A stretch of 17,014 bases of DNA from DATEZO01 sp035255485 (GTDB lineage: Bacteria; Pseudomonadota; Gammaproteobacteria; Burkholderiales; Burkholderiaceae_D). A model generated the notes under the pieces. It saw nothing but the letters and a program-made list of their open reading frames with translations, was not told where the DNA came from and did not search any database. Made by a program: the position numbers and the translations under genes. Of the stretch, positions 1 through 7,986 are shown piece after piece; the stretch's first letter is position 1, and each line of letters begins with the position of its first letter. The stretch covers positions 1 through 17,014 of the forward strand of contig DATEZO010000010.1 in assembly GCA_035255485.1 (NCBI GenBank), read 5' to 3'.

Positions 1-1722
1 ATGAGCAAGCCGGCGCCCGAAGGCACGCACTTCCCCGGCCAGTCGATCGCCGAAGTTGCGCTCGAAAAAGTGGCGGATGGCTCGGTTAAATTCATCCCGG
101 AAAACTGGACCACCACCTACAACCAGTGGCTGACCAACATCCAGGACTGGTGCATCTCGCGCCAGCTCTGGTGGGGCCATCAGATTCCTGCCTGGTATGA
201 CGACGAAGGCAATATCTACGTCGCGCGCAGCGAGGAAGAGGCAAAGAAACAGGCCGGCGACAAAGCAATCAAGCGCGATGACGACGTCCTGGACACCTGG
301 TTTTCATCGGCGCTGGTGCCGTTCTCGACGCTCGGCTGGCCGGAGGAAACGCCCGACTACAAGATGTTCCTGCCGTCGTCGGCACTGGTGACCGGGTTCG
401 ATATCATTTTCTTCTGGGTCGCGCGCATGGTGATGATGACGCTGCACTTCACCGGCAAGGTGCCGTTCGAGAAAGTATACGTGCACGGGCTGATCCGCGA
501 CAGCAGCGGCCAGAAGATGTCGAAGTCGAAGGGCAATACGCTCGATCCGATCGATCTGATCGATGGCATCGATGTCGACACGCTGGTCGCGAAACGCACC
601 TCCGGCCTGATGAACCCGAAGCAGGCCGACAGCATCGCCAAGGCCACGCGCAAGGAGTATCCGAACGGTATTCCCGCGTTCGGCACCGATGCGCTGCGCT
701 TCACGATGGCCAGCTATGCCTCGCTGGGCCGCAACATCAATTTCGACTTGCAGCGCTGCGAGGGCTACCGTAATTTCTGCAACAAGCTGTGGAATGCGAC
801 CCGCTTCGTGCTGATGAATACCGAGAGCAAGGATTGCGGTTTCGACAGTCACATTGACGGCGTGTGCAAGGACGGCTATCTCGATTTCTCGCAAGCCGAC
901 CGCTGGATCGTGTCGCTGTTGCAGCGCACCGAAGCGGAAGTCGAAAAAGGCTATGCCGATTATCGCTTCGACAATATCGCCTCGGCGATCTACAAGTTCG
1001 TCTGGGACGAGTACTGCGACTGGTATCTGGAAGTCGCCAAGGTGCAGATCCAGCAAGGCGGCGAGCCGCAGCAGCGCGCCACGCGCCGCACCCTCTTGCG
1101 CGTACTGGAAACCGTGCTGCGCCTGGCACATCCGATCATCCCGTTCATCACTGAAACCTTGTGGCAAACCGTTGCGCCGATGACCGGTCGGCAACTCGAT
1201 CCCGCAGGCGACTCGATCATGCGCCAGCCGTATCCGATCGCGCAACCGGGCAAGATCGACATGCAGGCGGAGGCCTGGATGGCACAGTTGAAATCGATGA
1301 CTGACGTCTGTCGCAATCTGCGCGGCGAAATGCAATTATCGCCGGCACAACGCGTACCGCTGATCATCGAGGCTGCCGACCGGAGCCGGATGCAATCGTT
1401 CGCACCTTGCCTGCAGGCGCTGGCCAAGCTGTCCGAGATCCAGGTGGTCGATGTGCTGCCGCAATCGCCGGCACCAGTCGCCATCGTCGGCGACGCCAAG
1501 CTGATGCTGAAGGTGGAAATCGACATCGCCGCTGAACGCGAGCGTCTGTCAAAGGAAATGGCGCGGATCGAAAACGAAGTCGTCAAAGCCAATGCCAAGC
1601 TCGGCAATGAAAGTTTTGTCGCCCGTGCACCGACGCAGGTAGTTGCCCAGGAAAAAGAACGTTTGGCGAATTTTGAAGGAACGCTCGAAAAACTGCGGGA
1701 ACAATTTGCGAAACTGCAATAA
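1..1722 (+). CDS. valS: Valyl-tRNA synthetase, C-terminal 573 residues (5' end outside window)
   Basis: Class I aminoacyl-tRNA synthetase that charges tRNA-Val in the cytoplasm. The frame is open from the first base, and the ATG at position 1 is probably internal, because the family is about 900-950 residues and this piece begins inside the catalytic domain. Visible landmarks are a WCISRQLWWGHQIPAW block (about 50-65), DDDVLDTWFSSAL (about 93-105), and the KMSKS loop at residues 172-176 that stabilises the transition state of adenylate formation. An anticodon-binding helical domain follows (about 300-450). The C-terminal 65 or so residues are rich in Glu, Lys, Leu and Ala, as expected for the ValRS tRNA-binding coiled-coil arm. 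Stop TAA at 1720-1722. No intrinsic terminator is seen before the next gene 111 bp downstream. Confidence 0.97.
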   Translation: MSKPAPEGTHFPGQSIAEVALEKVADGSVKFIPENWTTTYNQWLTNIQDWCISRQLWWGHQIPAWYDDEGNIYVARSEEEAKKQAGDKAIKRDDDVLDTWFSSALVPFSTLGWPEETPDYKMFLPSSALVTGFDIIFFWVARMVMMTLHFTGKVPFEKVYVHGLIRDSSGQKMSKSKGNTLDPIDLIDGIDVDTLVAKRTSGLMNPKQADSIAKATRKEYPNGIPAFGTDALRFTMASYASLGRNINFDLQRCEGYRNFCNKLWNATRFVLMNTESKDCGFDSHIDGVCKDGYLDFSQADRWIVSLLQRTEAEVEKGYADYRFDNIASAIYKFVWDEYCDWYLEVAKVQIQQGGEPQQRATRRTLLRVLETVLRLAHPIIPFITETLWQTVAPMTGRQLDPAGDSIMRQPYPIAQPGKIDMQAEAWMAQLKSMTDVCRNLRGEMQLSPAQRVPLIIEAADRSRMQSFAPCLQALAKLSEIQVVDVLPQSPAPVAIVGDAKLMLKVEIDIAAERERLSKEMARIENEVVKANAKLGNESFVARAPTQVVAQEKERLANFEGTLEKLREQFAKLQ

Positions 1723-1833
1723 AACCGCTTCCCGGCTGTCGGATACTAGTAAAAGATAGTCCTTGTGAGCCTTGCCGGTTTCGGCATGGTTCACGGTACG
1801 GAGATTTCGCCACGTCACCCCGGAAGGAAAATA

Positions 1834-2283
1834 ATGATGAGACAGCTATTGGCCACCGCCATCGCAGCAACCTTTCTGGTATCGGCTGGTGCCTGGGCGC
1901 AGAGCACCTCGCCGGTCGGATTATGGAAGAATATTGATGACCAGACCGGCAAACCGAAGGCGCTGATCCGCATTACTGAAAGTAATGGCAAATTCGAGGG
2001 CAAGATCGAAAAACTGTTTCGCGCGCCGGACCAGGAACAGAACCCGGTATGCGACAAATGCCAAGGCGAACTGAAGGATCAGCCCATCCTCGGCATGACG
2101 ATTTTGTCAGGCATGAAGCAGGATGGCGACGAATACAGCGGCGGCCAGATTCTCGACCCGGGTAACGGCAAGCTCTACAAGAGCAAGATGTCCATCGCCG
2201 ATGACGGCAAGAGACTGAATGTACGCGGCTATATCGGCATGCCGCTGCTGGGTCGCACCCAGACTTGGGTGCGAGAGGAATAG
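1834..2283 (+). CDS. Exported DUF2147 family protein
   Basis: Small secreted protein of the DUF2147 family, whose function is not established. The start at 1834 is chosen over an upstream in-frame GTG at 1765 because AAGGAA lies five bases before it and translation begins directly with a signal peptide: a short Arg-containing n-region, a hydrophobic core of about residues 5-19, and an AWA|Q cleavage site after residue 22. An adjacent ATG at 1837 is equally possible. The mature protein of about 127 residues starts with GLWKNIDDQTGKPKALIRI, has a CDKC pair that could form a disulfide or bind metal, and ends with the family-typical GRTQTWVREE. It is co-directional with valS, but the 111-bp gap makes co-transcription uncertain. 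Confidence 0.85.
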   Translation: MMRQLLATAIAATFLVSAGAWAQSTSPVGLWKNIDDQTGKPKALIRITESNGKFEGKIEKLFRAPDQEQNPVCDKCQGELKDQPILGMTILSGMKQDGDEYSGGQILDPGNGKLYKSKMSIADDGKRLNVRGYIGMPLLGRTQTWVREE

Positions 2284-2512
2284 ACCATTGGATTTCGCTG
2301 CCTGGAGGGCTGGCGATCTCCGGCAAAACAGTACCGGCTTGCCAACCGGCACGCGACTGCGCCGCGACATGCCGAATCAGGTCCGCCCAGACCGTGGGTC
2401 TGCCGAGCGTTTCCACCAGTTCGCGCGGCAGGGAAAAGGGAAAGTCGAACGCACCCAGCCACTGGCCGGGTCGGCGCGGAAGTGAAATGAAATCGATGCC
2501 GTGCAGCTGCAT
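2284..2512 (-). pseudogene. Coding-like fragment downstream of minE, possible gene remnant
   Basis: Reading on the minus strand from an ATG at 2512, 32 bases after the minE stop, gives about 75 codons with natural-looking composition (segments such as WLGAFDFPFSLP and VWADLIRHVAAQSRAGW) and mostly GC-ending codons. No stop codon ends it there: the frame simply runs into the antisense of the DUF2147 gene, where the translation becomes Ser/Arg/Cys-rich. No Shine-Dalgarno sequence is visible before the ATG. I do not recognise the family. It could be the surviving start of a gene whose 3' part was lost, or a chance open frame in GC-rich DNA. Confidence 0.25.
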
Positions 2513-2544
2513 GGAAGGGACATCGCCGGCGCGGCGGCCGGCCT

Positions 2545-2805
2545 CTATTTCGCCGCTGCGTCCGGCAGCACCACGTTCACGTCGAGCACTTCCAGGTTGC
2601 CCTGGCGGTCGAGCGAGACCTTGATGTCTTCGGCATTGACCTTGGCATACTTGGAAATCACTGCGATCAGTTCCTTGTGCAGCGCGGGCAGGAAGTCCGG
2701 GCCGTCCAGCCCGTTGCGTTCACGTGCAATGATGACTTGCAGACGTTCTTTCGCGGCACTCGCGGTTTTTGGTTTGGTATTGAATAAGAACGATAGCAAT
2801 GCCAT
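2545..2805 (-). CDS. minE: MinE, topological specificity factor of cell division
   Basis: 86-residue MinE, normal family length. It stimulates the ATPase of membrane-bound MinD, driving the pole-to-pole oscillation that keeps MinC away from midcell. The N-terminal MALLSFLF is the membrane-targeting segment. Next comes the MinD-contacting region (AAKERLQVIIARER, about 18-31), then the C-terminal topological specificity domain, including LPALHKELIAVISKYAKV and IKVSLDRQGNLEVLDVNVVLP. The start at 2805 is fixed by this N-terminus; the longer frame upstream lies inside minD. The ATG is one base past the minD stop (TGA-C-ATG), with an AAGG-type site inside minD, so translation is probably coupled. 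Confidence 0.97.
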   Translation of the reverse strand: MALLSFLFNTKPKTASAAKERLQVIIARERNGLDGPDFLPALHKELIAVISKYAKVNAEDIKVSLDRQGNLEVLDVNVVLPDAAAK

Positions 2806-2806
2806 G

Positions 2807-3622
2807 TCACTTGCCTTTAAAAATGCGCTGGAACAGACCCGGTTTTGCATAAGTGGTGAAGCGCAGCGGCGTTTCCGCGCCAAGGAAACGCGCGATCACG
2901 TCCTTGTATGCCTCCGACACGTCGCTGCCCTCCATGTGAATCGCCGGATTACCCTGGTTGGAGGCGTGCAGCACCGATTCCGACTCGGGGATGATGCCGA
3001 TCAGCGGAATCCGCAGGATTTCCTGCACGTCGGAATACGACAGCATCTCGCCGGCTTCGACGCGCTTGGGCACATAGCGCGTCACCAGCAAATGCTCCCG
3101 CACCGGCTCGTCGCCGCTTTGGGCGCGGCGCGACTTGGCCTGGATGATGCCGAGAATGCGATCCGAGTCGCGCACCGACGACACTTCCGGGTTGGTGACG
3201 ATGATGGCGTCGTCGGCGAAGGTCAGCGCCATCACCGCGCCATGTTCGATGCCGGCCGGCGAATCGCACACGATGTATTCGAAGCCCATCTTGCAAAGCT
3301 CGTCCAGCACGCGCTCGACGCCTTCTTCGGTCAGGGCATCCTTGTCGCGCGTCTGCGAGGCCGGCAGCACGAACAGGTTTTCGCAGTGCTTGTCCTTGAT
3401 CAGTGCCTGGTTCAGGGTCGCTTCATTGTGGATCACGTTGATCAGGTCGTACACCACGCGCCGCTCGCAGCCCATGATCAGGTCGAGGTTGCGCAGGCCG
3501 ACGTCGAAGTCGATGACCACGGTCTTGTGCCCGCGCATCGCGAGGCCTGACGCGAAACTGGCGCTGGAGGTGGTTTTGCCGACACCGCCCTTGCCTGATG
3601 TCACAACAATGATTCTTGCCAC
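2807..3622 (-). CDS. minD: MinD, septum-site-determining ATPase
   Basis: 271-residue ParA/MinD-family ATPase that binds the inner membrane as an ATP-bound dimer and recruits MinC and then MinE. It has the deviant Walker A motif KGGVGKT at residues 11-17 with both lysines (K11 and K16), a VVIDFDVGLRNLD segment near residue 40, and the IVCDSPAG Walker B region near 120. It ends in an amphipathic membrane-targeting helix, GLFQRIFKGK. The start codon is GTG, supported by AAGGAG six bases upstream and by the conserved N-terminus MARIIVVTSGKGG. It is the middle gene of minC-minD-minE, 51 bp after minC. Confidence 0.98.
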   Translation of the reverse strand: MARIIVVTSGKGGVGKTTSSASFASGLAMRGHKTVVIDFDVGLRNLDLIMGCERRVVYDLINVIHNEATLNQALIKDKHCENLFVLPASQTRDKDALTEEGVERVLDELCKMGFEYIVCDSPAGIEHGAVMALTFADDAIIVTNPEVSSVRDSDRILGIIQAKSRRAQSGDEPVREHLLVTRYVPKRVEAGEMLSYSDVQEILRIPLIGIIPESESVLHASNQGNPAIHMEGSDVSEAYKDVIARFLGAETPLRFTTYAKPGLFQRIFKGK

Positions 3623-3673
3623 AAGAAGCTCCTTATAGGAAATCCAACATCAAAAATGCAACTATTTGTACCG

Positions 3674-4432
3674 TCAGCGCGCAACCGGGCTGATTGCTTT
3701 CACATCAATGCGGTCGCCGACCAACCGGACCTGCGCGGGCTGATTCGCCTGCTCCTGCGGAAACCCGCCTTCGAAGGTGCGGTAAACCCCGGCAATCGAT
3801 ACCAGTTCCGGCTCCATGCAGAGCGCGAAAATCCGCGCGTCGGGATTGCCGCTGGCACCGGCCAGCGCCCGTCCACGCAACGGCGCATACACATGGATGC
3901 TGCCGTCCGCGATCACTTCCGCTCCATTGTTCACTGCCGCCATCACGATCAGGTCGGCGCCACGCGCATAGATGCGCTGGCCGGCGCGTACCGGCGTATC
4001 GACGATCATCGAGCCCAATACCGCGGGCGCGGCCGGTTCGGGAGCGGGAGGCGCAACAGGTACGACAGGCACGGCTACCGACGCAGGGGTCGCGGCTTCG
4101 TGGCGCGGCTTGGCGATGACATCCAGGCTCAATCCATGCGCCAGAATGGCGGCTTCCATGCCGGGCGCGGCATTGCGTACGGCAACCGGATTCAATTGAT
4201 GGGATTTGAACAGCCGGATCAGCGCGCCCCAGTCGATGCCGCCGTCGGCAGGGTCGAGCGCGCCGACATCGATCACGGCGAATTCGCCTTCAAAATAATC
4301 GGATTCACCGCCGGTGATTTCCTGCATGGCTGCTTCCAGCATGGCCGGAGCGGTTGCATGCAGGATGGCCGATACGGCGACCACGGTGGAAATCTTGATC
4401 TCTATCGGCTTGGCGGATTGGCTTTTTGACAT
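3674..4432 (-). CDS. minC: MinC, septum-site-determining inhibitor of FtsZ assembly
   Basis: 252-residue MinC. The N-terminal domain (about 8-105) antagonises FtsZ polymers, and the C-terminal beta-helix domain (about 140-245, including SMIVDTPVRAGQRIYARGADLIVM and DGSIHVYAPLRGRALAGA) dimerises and binds MinD. The two are joined by an Ala/Pro/Val-rich linker at about 112-139. Start 4432 (MSKSQSAKP) is preferred to a TTG at 4471, although no strong Shine-Dalgarno is visible before it. First gene of the min operon, transcribed divergently from the AraC-family gene. Confidence 0.96.
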   Translation of the reverse strand: MSKSQSAKPIEIKISTVVAVSAILHATAPAMLEAAMQEITGGESDYFEGEFAVIDVGALDPADGGIDWGALIRLFKSHQLNPVAVRNAAPGMEAAILAHGLSLDVIAKPRHEAATPASVAVPVVPVAPPAPEPAAPAVLGSMIVDTPVRAGQRIYARGADLIVMAAVNNGAEVIADGSIHVYAPLRGRALAGASGNPDARIFALCMEPELVSIAGVYRTFEGGFPQEQANQPAQVRLVGDRIDVKAISPVAR

Positions 4433-4528
4433 AAAACTGAACGATGAATGTGCGCTTACAGCAAGCCGCAATACCGGATGAATAACGAAGCCAAACGATC
4501 ACGCGGAGGCTGTATCTGATGGCTGCGT

Positions 4529-4534
4529 ATTATA
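4529..4534 (-). promoter_or_regulatory. Predicted -10 element of the minCDE promoter
   Basis: On the minus strand this reads TATAAT in the context GGTATAATACGC, a perfect sigma-70 -10 hexamer about 100 bp before the minC start, implying a leader of roughly 90 bases. The best -35-like hexamer, TTGAAT at 4555-4560, is 20 bp away, longer than optimal, so the promoter may depend on the -10 context or an activator. The rest of the minC/AraC intergenic region (4433-4792) holds no convincing gene. Confidence 0.55.
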
Positions 4535-4687
4535 CCTTTGCCACGCACCACATTATTCAATAACAACATCGTGCGTTGCTTTATGCCACAGACGACCAGG
4601 CAGGGAGAAAGAACACGCTACCGCAGCTTTGCTCCCGTAATGGGCTGTTTTGCCGTTATCAGATGCAATTGATCACAAATGTATCGC

Positions 4688-4719
4688 AGATGCCGCGCAC
4701 CCTTGCTATATTGGCATCT
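4688..4719. promoter_or_regulatory. Inverted repeat in front of the AraC-family gene
   Basis: AGATGCC (4688-4694) and GGCATCT (4713-4719) form a perfect 7-bp inverted repeat with an 18-bp spacer. A TATATT hexamer (4707-4712), a possible -10 for the AraC gene, lies between the arms. It could be an operator or a hairpin in the leader, but the arms are short enough for chance. Confidence 0.25.
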
Positions 4720-4792
4720 TTGATTTGGGCGAGCGCATAGGCCATGGCCGCAATCAAAATTTCCTTTTCCGTCACTGTTTCCTCACATCACA

Positions 4793-5641
4793 ATGTCGCT
4801 ACAGGTTTTTCCACCGCATCCACGCCTCGCACCTTTTCTAATGCATTTCATGGTGTTGCAACTCGATGGGTGCGCAAGCCATCTTCCGGCGGCATTGAGT
4901 CCGAACCTGATGCTGTTCGTGCGCGGCGGAGTCGATGTGGTGCGACCGGATGGAACGCTTGCGCGCTGCCCGAGATTCATCCTGAGCAGCCCGTACCTGG
5001 GGACGCGCCATTCGTATGCCGATCCGGGAATGCTGGCGATTTCGGTGATGTTCCGCCCCGGCCTGCTGCAGGATGCGCTCGGAATATCGCCGGCGGAAAT
5101 CCACGGGCACTTTGTCGAAGTCAGCCAGATCACGGGCGCCGGCCCGGTGCAACGATTATTCAGCGACTTGAACCGGGAGCAATCGATCCAGGGATACATG
5201 CGACTGTTCCAGGACTTCCTGCTGTCGCACCTGAACCTCGCTCCGCGGAAAAAAAGCATGGGCGCCGCCTTTCTCGCCGCCCATCAGAAAATGTTCTTTC
5301 CTCTGATCGACATCGCCGAATATTTCGGCATCGGCCAGCGCCAGATAGAGCGGCGCGTGCGCCAGGCATTCGGCATGTCGCTACGCGATGTGCGGCGCAT
5401 ATCGCGCTTTGGCTTCACCTTGCAGCGCCTGTTGCGCCAGCCGGTGGAATGGGGCGAGCTGACCTATATCGCGCAGGAAATGGGCTATTACGACCAGGCC
5501 CACATGCATCGCGAATTCGTCGAGCTGAGCGGATTGGGGCCGTTTCAATTGCTGCAGGAAATCGCCGGCGACGACCCGGCATACTGGCCTTACCGGATAG
5601 CGCCGGAAGATTTCAAGAATCTGTTCATTGCCGTCGATTGA
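4793..5641 (+). CDS. AraC-family transcriptional regulator
   Basis: 282-residue protein with an AraC-type DNA-binding domain in its C-terminal third. The first helix-turn-helix is about residues 172-195 (IDIAEYFGIGQRQIERRVRQ) and the second about 222-250 (LTYIAQEMGYYDQAHMHREF followed by GLGPFQLL), the usual tandem arrangement. The N-terminal 150 residues resemble the beta-rich sensing domain of regulators beginning with a PHPRLAPF-type segment; the ligand cannot be deduced. The start at 4793 has no obvious ribosome-binding site, so a later start is possible. It lies 157 bp upstream of, and co-directional with, the ABC operon and divergent from minC. Control of the ABC operon is an inference from position only. 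Confidence 0.88.
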   Translation: MSLQVFPPHPRLAPFLMHFMVLQLDGCASHLPAALSPNLMLFVRGGVDVVRPDGTLARCPRFILSSPYLGTRHSYADPGMLAISVMFRPGLLQDALGISPAEIHGHFVEVSQITGAGPVQRLFSDLNREQSIQGYMRLFQDFLLSHLNLAPRKKSMGAAFLAAHQKMFFPLIDIAEYFGIGQRQIERRVRQAFGMSLRDVRRISRFGFTLQRLLRQPVEWGELTYIAQEMGYYDQAHMHREFVELSGLGPFQLLQEIAGDDPAYWPYRIAPEDFKNLFIAVD

Positions 5642-5798
5642 CGGGTCCGTACAAGCATTGCCCGCGCTGCGCCGTTAGACTCCATCGCAATCGCTTTTCC
5701 CTGACTCATCGCCACCGGCTGCATTTCGTCGCAAAACCGTCGCGCGATCCGGTGAGAGTGACTATATTTGCAACGGTTTCATTCCACGAAAGAATGTC

Positions 5799-6500
5799 AT
5801 GCATCCTGTCATCCTGAAACACGTCGGCAAGACCTATCATCTTGATACGGTTGATGTGCCGGCATTAAGCGATATCAACCTGGAAATCCGGCCCAACTGT
5901 TTTACCGTGATTTCCGGTGCATCCGGCAGCGGCAAGACCACGCTGCTCAATCTGATCGGCTGCATCGACCGGCCGGATCACGGCGAAATCGTGGTGACCG
6001 GCCAGGCGGTGCAAACCATGTCCGACGATGCCTTGTCGGACTTTCGTGCACACCATCTCGGTTTCATCTTCCAGAATTTCAACCTGCTGCCGGTATTGAC
6101 CGCCTACGAGAACGTCGAGTATCCGCTGCTGCTGGCGAAGATACCGGCCGCGCAGCGCAGGCAGCGCGTGATGGCGCTGCTGGATGCGGTCGGGCTGGCG
6201 GATCGCGCGAACAACCGGCCCGGCCAGTTGTCGGGCGGCCAGCGCCAGCGGGTGGCGATTGCGCGCGCCCTGGCAACGCAGCCGCAACTGGTGCTGGCCG
6301 ATGAGCCGACCGCCAATCTCGACAGCCAGACCGGCGCCGCCATCATCGAACTGATGCGCAAGATGCAGCGCGAGCAGCAGGTTTCCTTCGTGTTTTCCTC
6401 GCACGATCCGCAAGTGCTGGCGGAGGCGGATGACGCGGTGTTCATCCGCGACGGCCGCATCACCGGCATCGAACGCCGCAACGGAGAGGTGCGCGCATGA
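5799..6500 (+). CDS. ABC transporter ATP-binding protein, LolD/MacB type
   Basis: 233-residue ATPase of the group that partners FtsX/MacB-type permeases (LolD, MacB, FtsE relatives). All nucleotide-binding motifs are present: Walker A GASGSGKT at 40-47, Q-loop Gln92 in FIFQNFNLLP, signature LSGGQRQ at 144-150, Walker B LVLADEP at 164-170, D-loop NLD at 173-175, and switch His202 in SSHD. It should work as a dimer on the cytoplasmic face, powering the permease encoded next. Its stop overlaps the permease start (ATGA at 6497-6500), so the two are translationally coupled. The 157 bp upstream has a TATATT at 5763-5768 but no matching -35, as might suit an activator-dependent promoter. Confidence 0.93.
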   Translation: MHPVILKHVGKTYHLDTVDVPALSDINLEIRPNCFTVISGASGSGKTTLLNLIGCIDRPDHGEIVVTGQAVQTMSDDALSDFRAHHLGFIFQNFNLLPVLTAYENVEYPLLLAKIPAAQRRQRVMALLDAVGLADRANNRPGQLSGGQRQRVAIARALATQPQLVLADEPTANLDSQTGAAIIELMRKMQREQQVSFVFSSHDPQVLAEADDAVFIRDGRITGIERRNGEVRA

Positions 6501-7885
6501 AAACCTTTTCCCTCGCCCTGCGCAACCTGCTGCGCAATCGCCGCCGCTCGCTCACTACGCTGCTGGCGATGACCGTCGGCATGGTCGCGATCCTGGTGTT
6601 CGGCGGCTACAGCCGCAATGTGATCCTGGCGATGCAGACCGGCTATGTACAACTCCACGGCCATTTCCAGATCCAGCGCAAGGATTATTTCCTGTACGGC
6701 AGCGGCAACCCGGCCGCCTACAGCCTGCCTGACTACCAGAGGATCATAGACGTAGTGAAGAATGATCCGGAGCTGGCGCCAATGCTGACCGTGGTCACGC
6801 CCAAGCTGCAACTCTCCGGCATCGCCGGCAATTTCGCGGCGGGCGTATCGAAGACGGTGCTGTCCAGCGGCATCGTGGTCGACGATCAGAACAGGATGCG
6901 CACCTGGGACGACTACGGCGCCATGAGCTTCGCGCGTCCGCTGGCGCTGACCGGCACTCCCCCGGATGCGGTGGTGGTCGGCACCGGCGTGGCGCGCATC
7001 CTGCAATTGTGCGGCCAGCTCCAGGTGCCGAACTGCCGCCAGCCCGCGCCCCGGCCGCAGGCGGAAGGCGCGCGCGCCCCGGACGACATCGCCGCGCTGT
7101 CGGCGCTGGAAAAGCCGGCCGAACAGCAAAAGAGCGCATCGACCATCGAAATGCTGGCCGCCAATCTGCACGGTGCGCCCAACGTCGCCAGCCTGAACGT
7201 GGTCAAGGCGGAAAACCAGGGCCTGAAGGAGCTGGATGACGTGTTCATGATCATGCATCTGCCGCAGGCGCAGCGCCTGATCTACGGCAGCGAACCGCCG
7301 CAGGTGACCGCAATCCAGATCCAGTTGCAGCATACCAGCCAGATGCCGGCCGCCAGGGCGCGCCTGGAACGATTGCTGGCAACCACCTTCAAGGATACGC
7401 AGATCGAAATCCAGGATTTCCAGACACTCACGCCGATCTACAACCAGACCATCCAGTTCTTCGATTCCGTGTTCGGCTTCATCGCCACCCTGATCGGCGT
7501 GATCGTGCTGTTCACGGTCGGCAATACCATGAGCATGGCGGTGGTCGAGCGCACCGTCGAAATCGGCACCCTGCGCGCCATCGGCCAGCGGCGCGGCGGC
7601 ATCCGGCGCCTGTTCATGTGCGAGGGGCTGCTGCTCGGCCTGATCGGCGCGCTAGTAGGCGTGCTGATCGCACTGCTGGTATCGACCCTGATCAACCACA
7701 GCGGCCTGACCTGGACCCCGCCCGGTTATGTCTATTCCTATCCGGTCAAGACCCGGGTATGGGGCGAAACCGGCCTGATCGCCGGCAGCGTGATCGGCCT
7801 GATCGTGGTGGCGATCATCTCGGCCTGGTGGCCGGCAAACCGGGCCTCCAAGATGGTGATTGTGGATGCGTTGCGGCATGTGTAA
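6497..7885 (+). CDS. ABC transporter permease, FtsX/MacB/LolC-E type
   Basis: 462-residue inner-membrane permease with the four-helix topology of the type VII (MacB/LolCDE-like) family. TM1 is about 18-38, then a large periplasmic domain (about 40-320), then TM2 about 323-348, TM3 about 375-398 and TM4 about 424-445. The cytoplasmic segment after TM2 (VERTVEIGTLRAIGQRRGGI, 350-369) is the conserved FtsX-domain coupling region. These transporters use ATP to move substrates within the periplasm or extract lipidated proteins, rather than conduct through a pore. The periplasmic domain contains a Cys pair (172 and 180) and a polar Pro/Ala-rich stretch (about 180-215). GGAGAGG precedes the start. 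As only one permease gene is present, a homodimer is expected. Confidence 0.9.
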   Translation: MKTFSLALRNLLRNRRRSLTTLLAMTVGMVAILVFGGYSRNVILAMQTGYVQLHGHFQIQRKDYFLYGSGNPAAYSLPDYQRIIDVVKNDPELAPMLTVVTPKLQLSGIAGNFAAGVSKTVLSSGIVVDDQNRMRTWDDYGAMSFARPLALTGTPPDAVVVGTGVARILQLCGQLQVPNCRQPAPRPQAEGARAPDDIAALSALEKPAEQQKSASTIEMLAANLHGAPNVASLNVVKAENQGLKELDDVFMIMHLPQAQRLIYGSEPPQVTAIQIQLQHTSQMPAARARLERLLATTFKDTQIEIQDFQTLTPIYNQTIQFFDSVFGFIATLIGVIVLFTVGNTMSMAVVERTVEIGTLRAIGQRRGGIRRLFMCEGLLLGLIGALVGVLIALLVSTLINHSGLTWTPPGYVYSYPVKTRVWGETGLIAGSVIGLIVVAIISAWWPANRASKMVIVDALRHV

Positions 7886-7937
7886 ATGGGTTTTGTGGGA
7901 TACGAGAATACGTGATTAACGAAAGCCGGGGCCATGC

Positions 7938-7979
7938 GCTCCCCTCTCCCGCTTGCGGGAGAGGGACTGGAGAGAGGGA
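7938..7979 (+). repeat. Palindromic GC-rich repeat, left copy
   Basis: The core is a perfect 11-bp hairpin, CCCTCTCCCGC (7942-7952), a TT loop, and its reverse complement GCGGGAGAGGG (7955-7965), preceded by GCTC and followed by ACTGGAGAGAGGGA. The right copy at 8314-8357, reverse-complemented, aligns along the full length with only a few differences, so the two are inverted relative to each other. In frame the core encodes PSPACGRG, a peptide I recall at the ends of many annotated small proteins where this kind of dispersed repeat has been read through. Confidence 0.8.
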
Positions 7980-7986
7980 AAGGTAC

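Noticed and set aside
304..1335. Long open frame antisense to valS (343 codons)
   Set aside because: It is the complement of a strongly conserved synthetase gene in GC-rich DNA; composition is His/Arg/Ala-rich with no recognisable domain.
2501..3550. Plus-strand open frame (349 codons) across minE and minD
   Set aside because: Mirror of conserved MinD and MinE sequence; no domain of its own.
4650..4841. Small plus-strand frame from a TTG in the minC/AraC gap
   Set aside because: Poor start codon, no ribosome-binding site, His/Cys/Phe-rich random composition, and it overlaps the AraC gene start.
6104..7333. Long minus-strand open frame (409 codons) across the ABC ATPase and permease genes
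   Set aside because: Antisense shadow: the plus strand encodes complete ABC motifs and FtsX-type helices, while this frame shows no domain.
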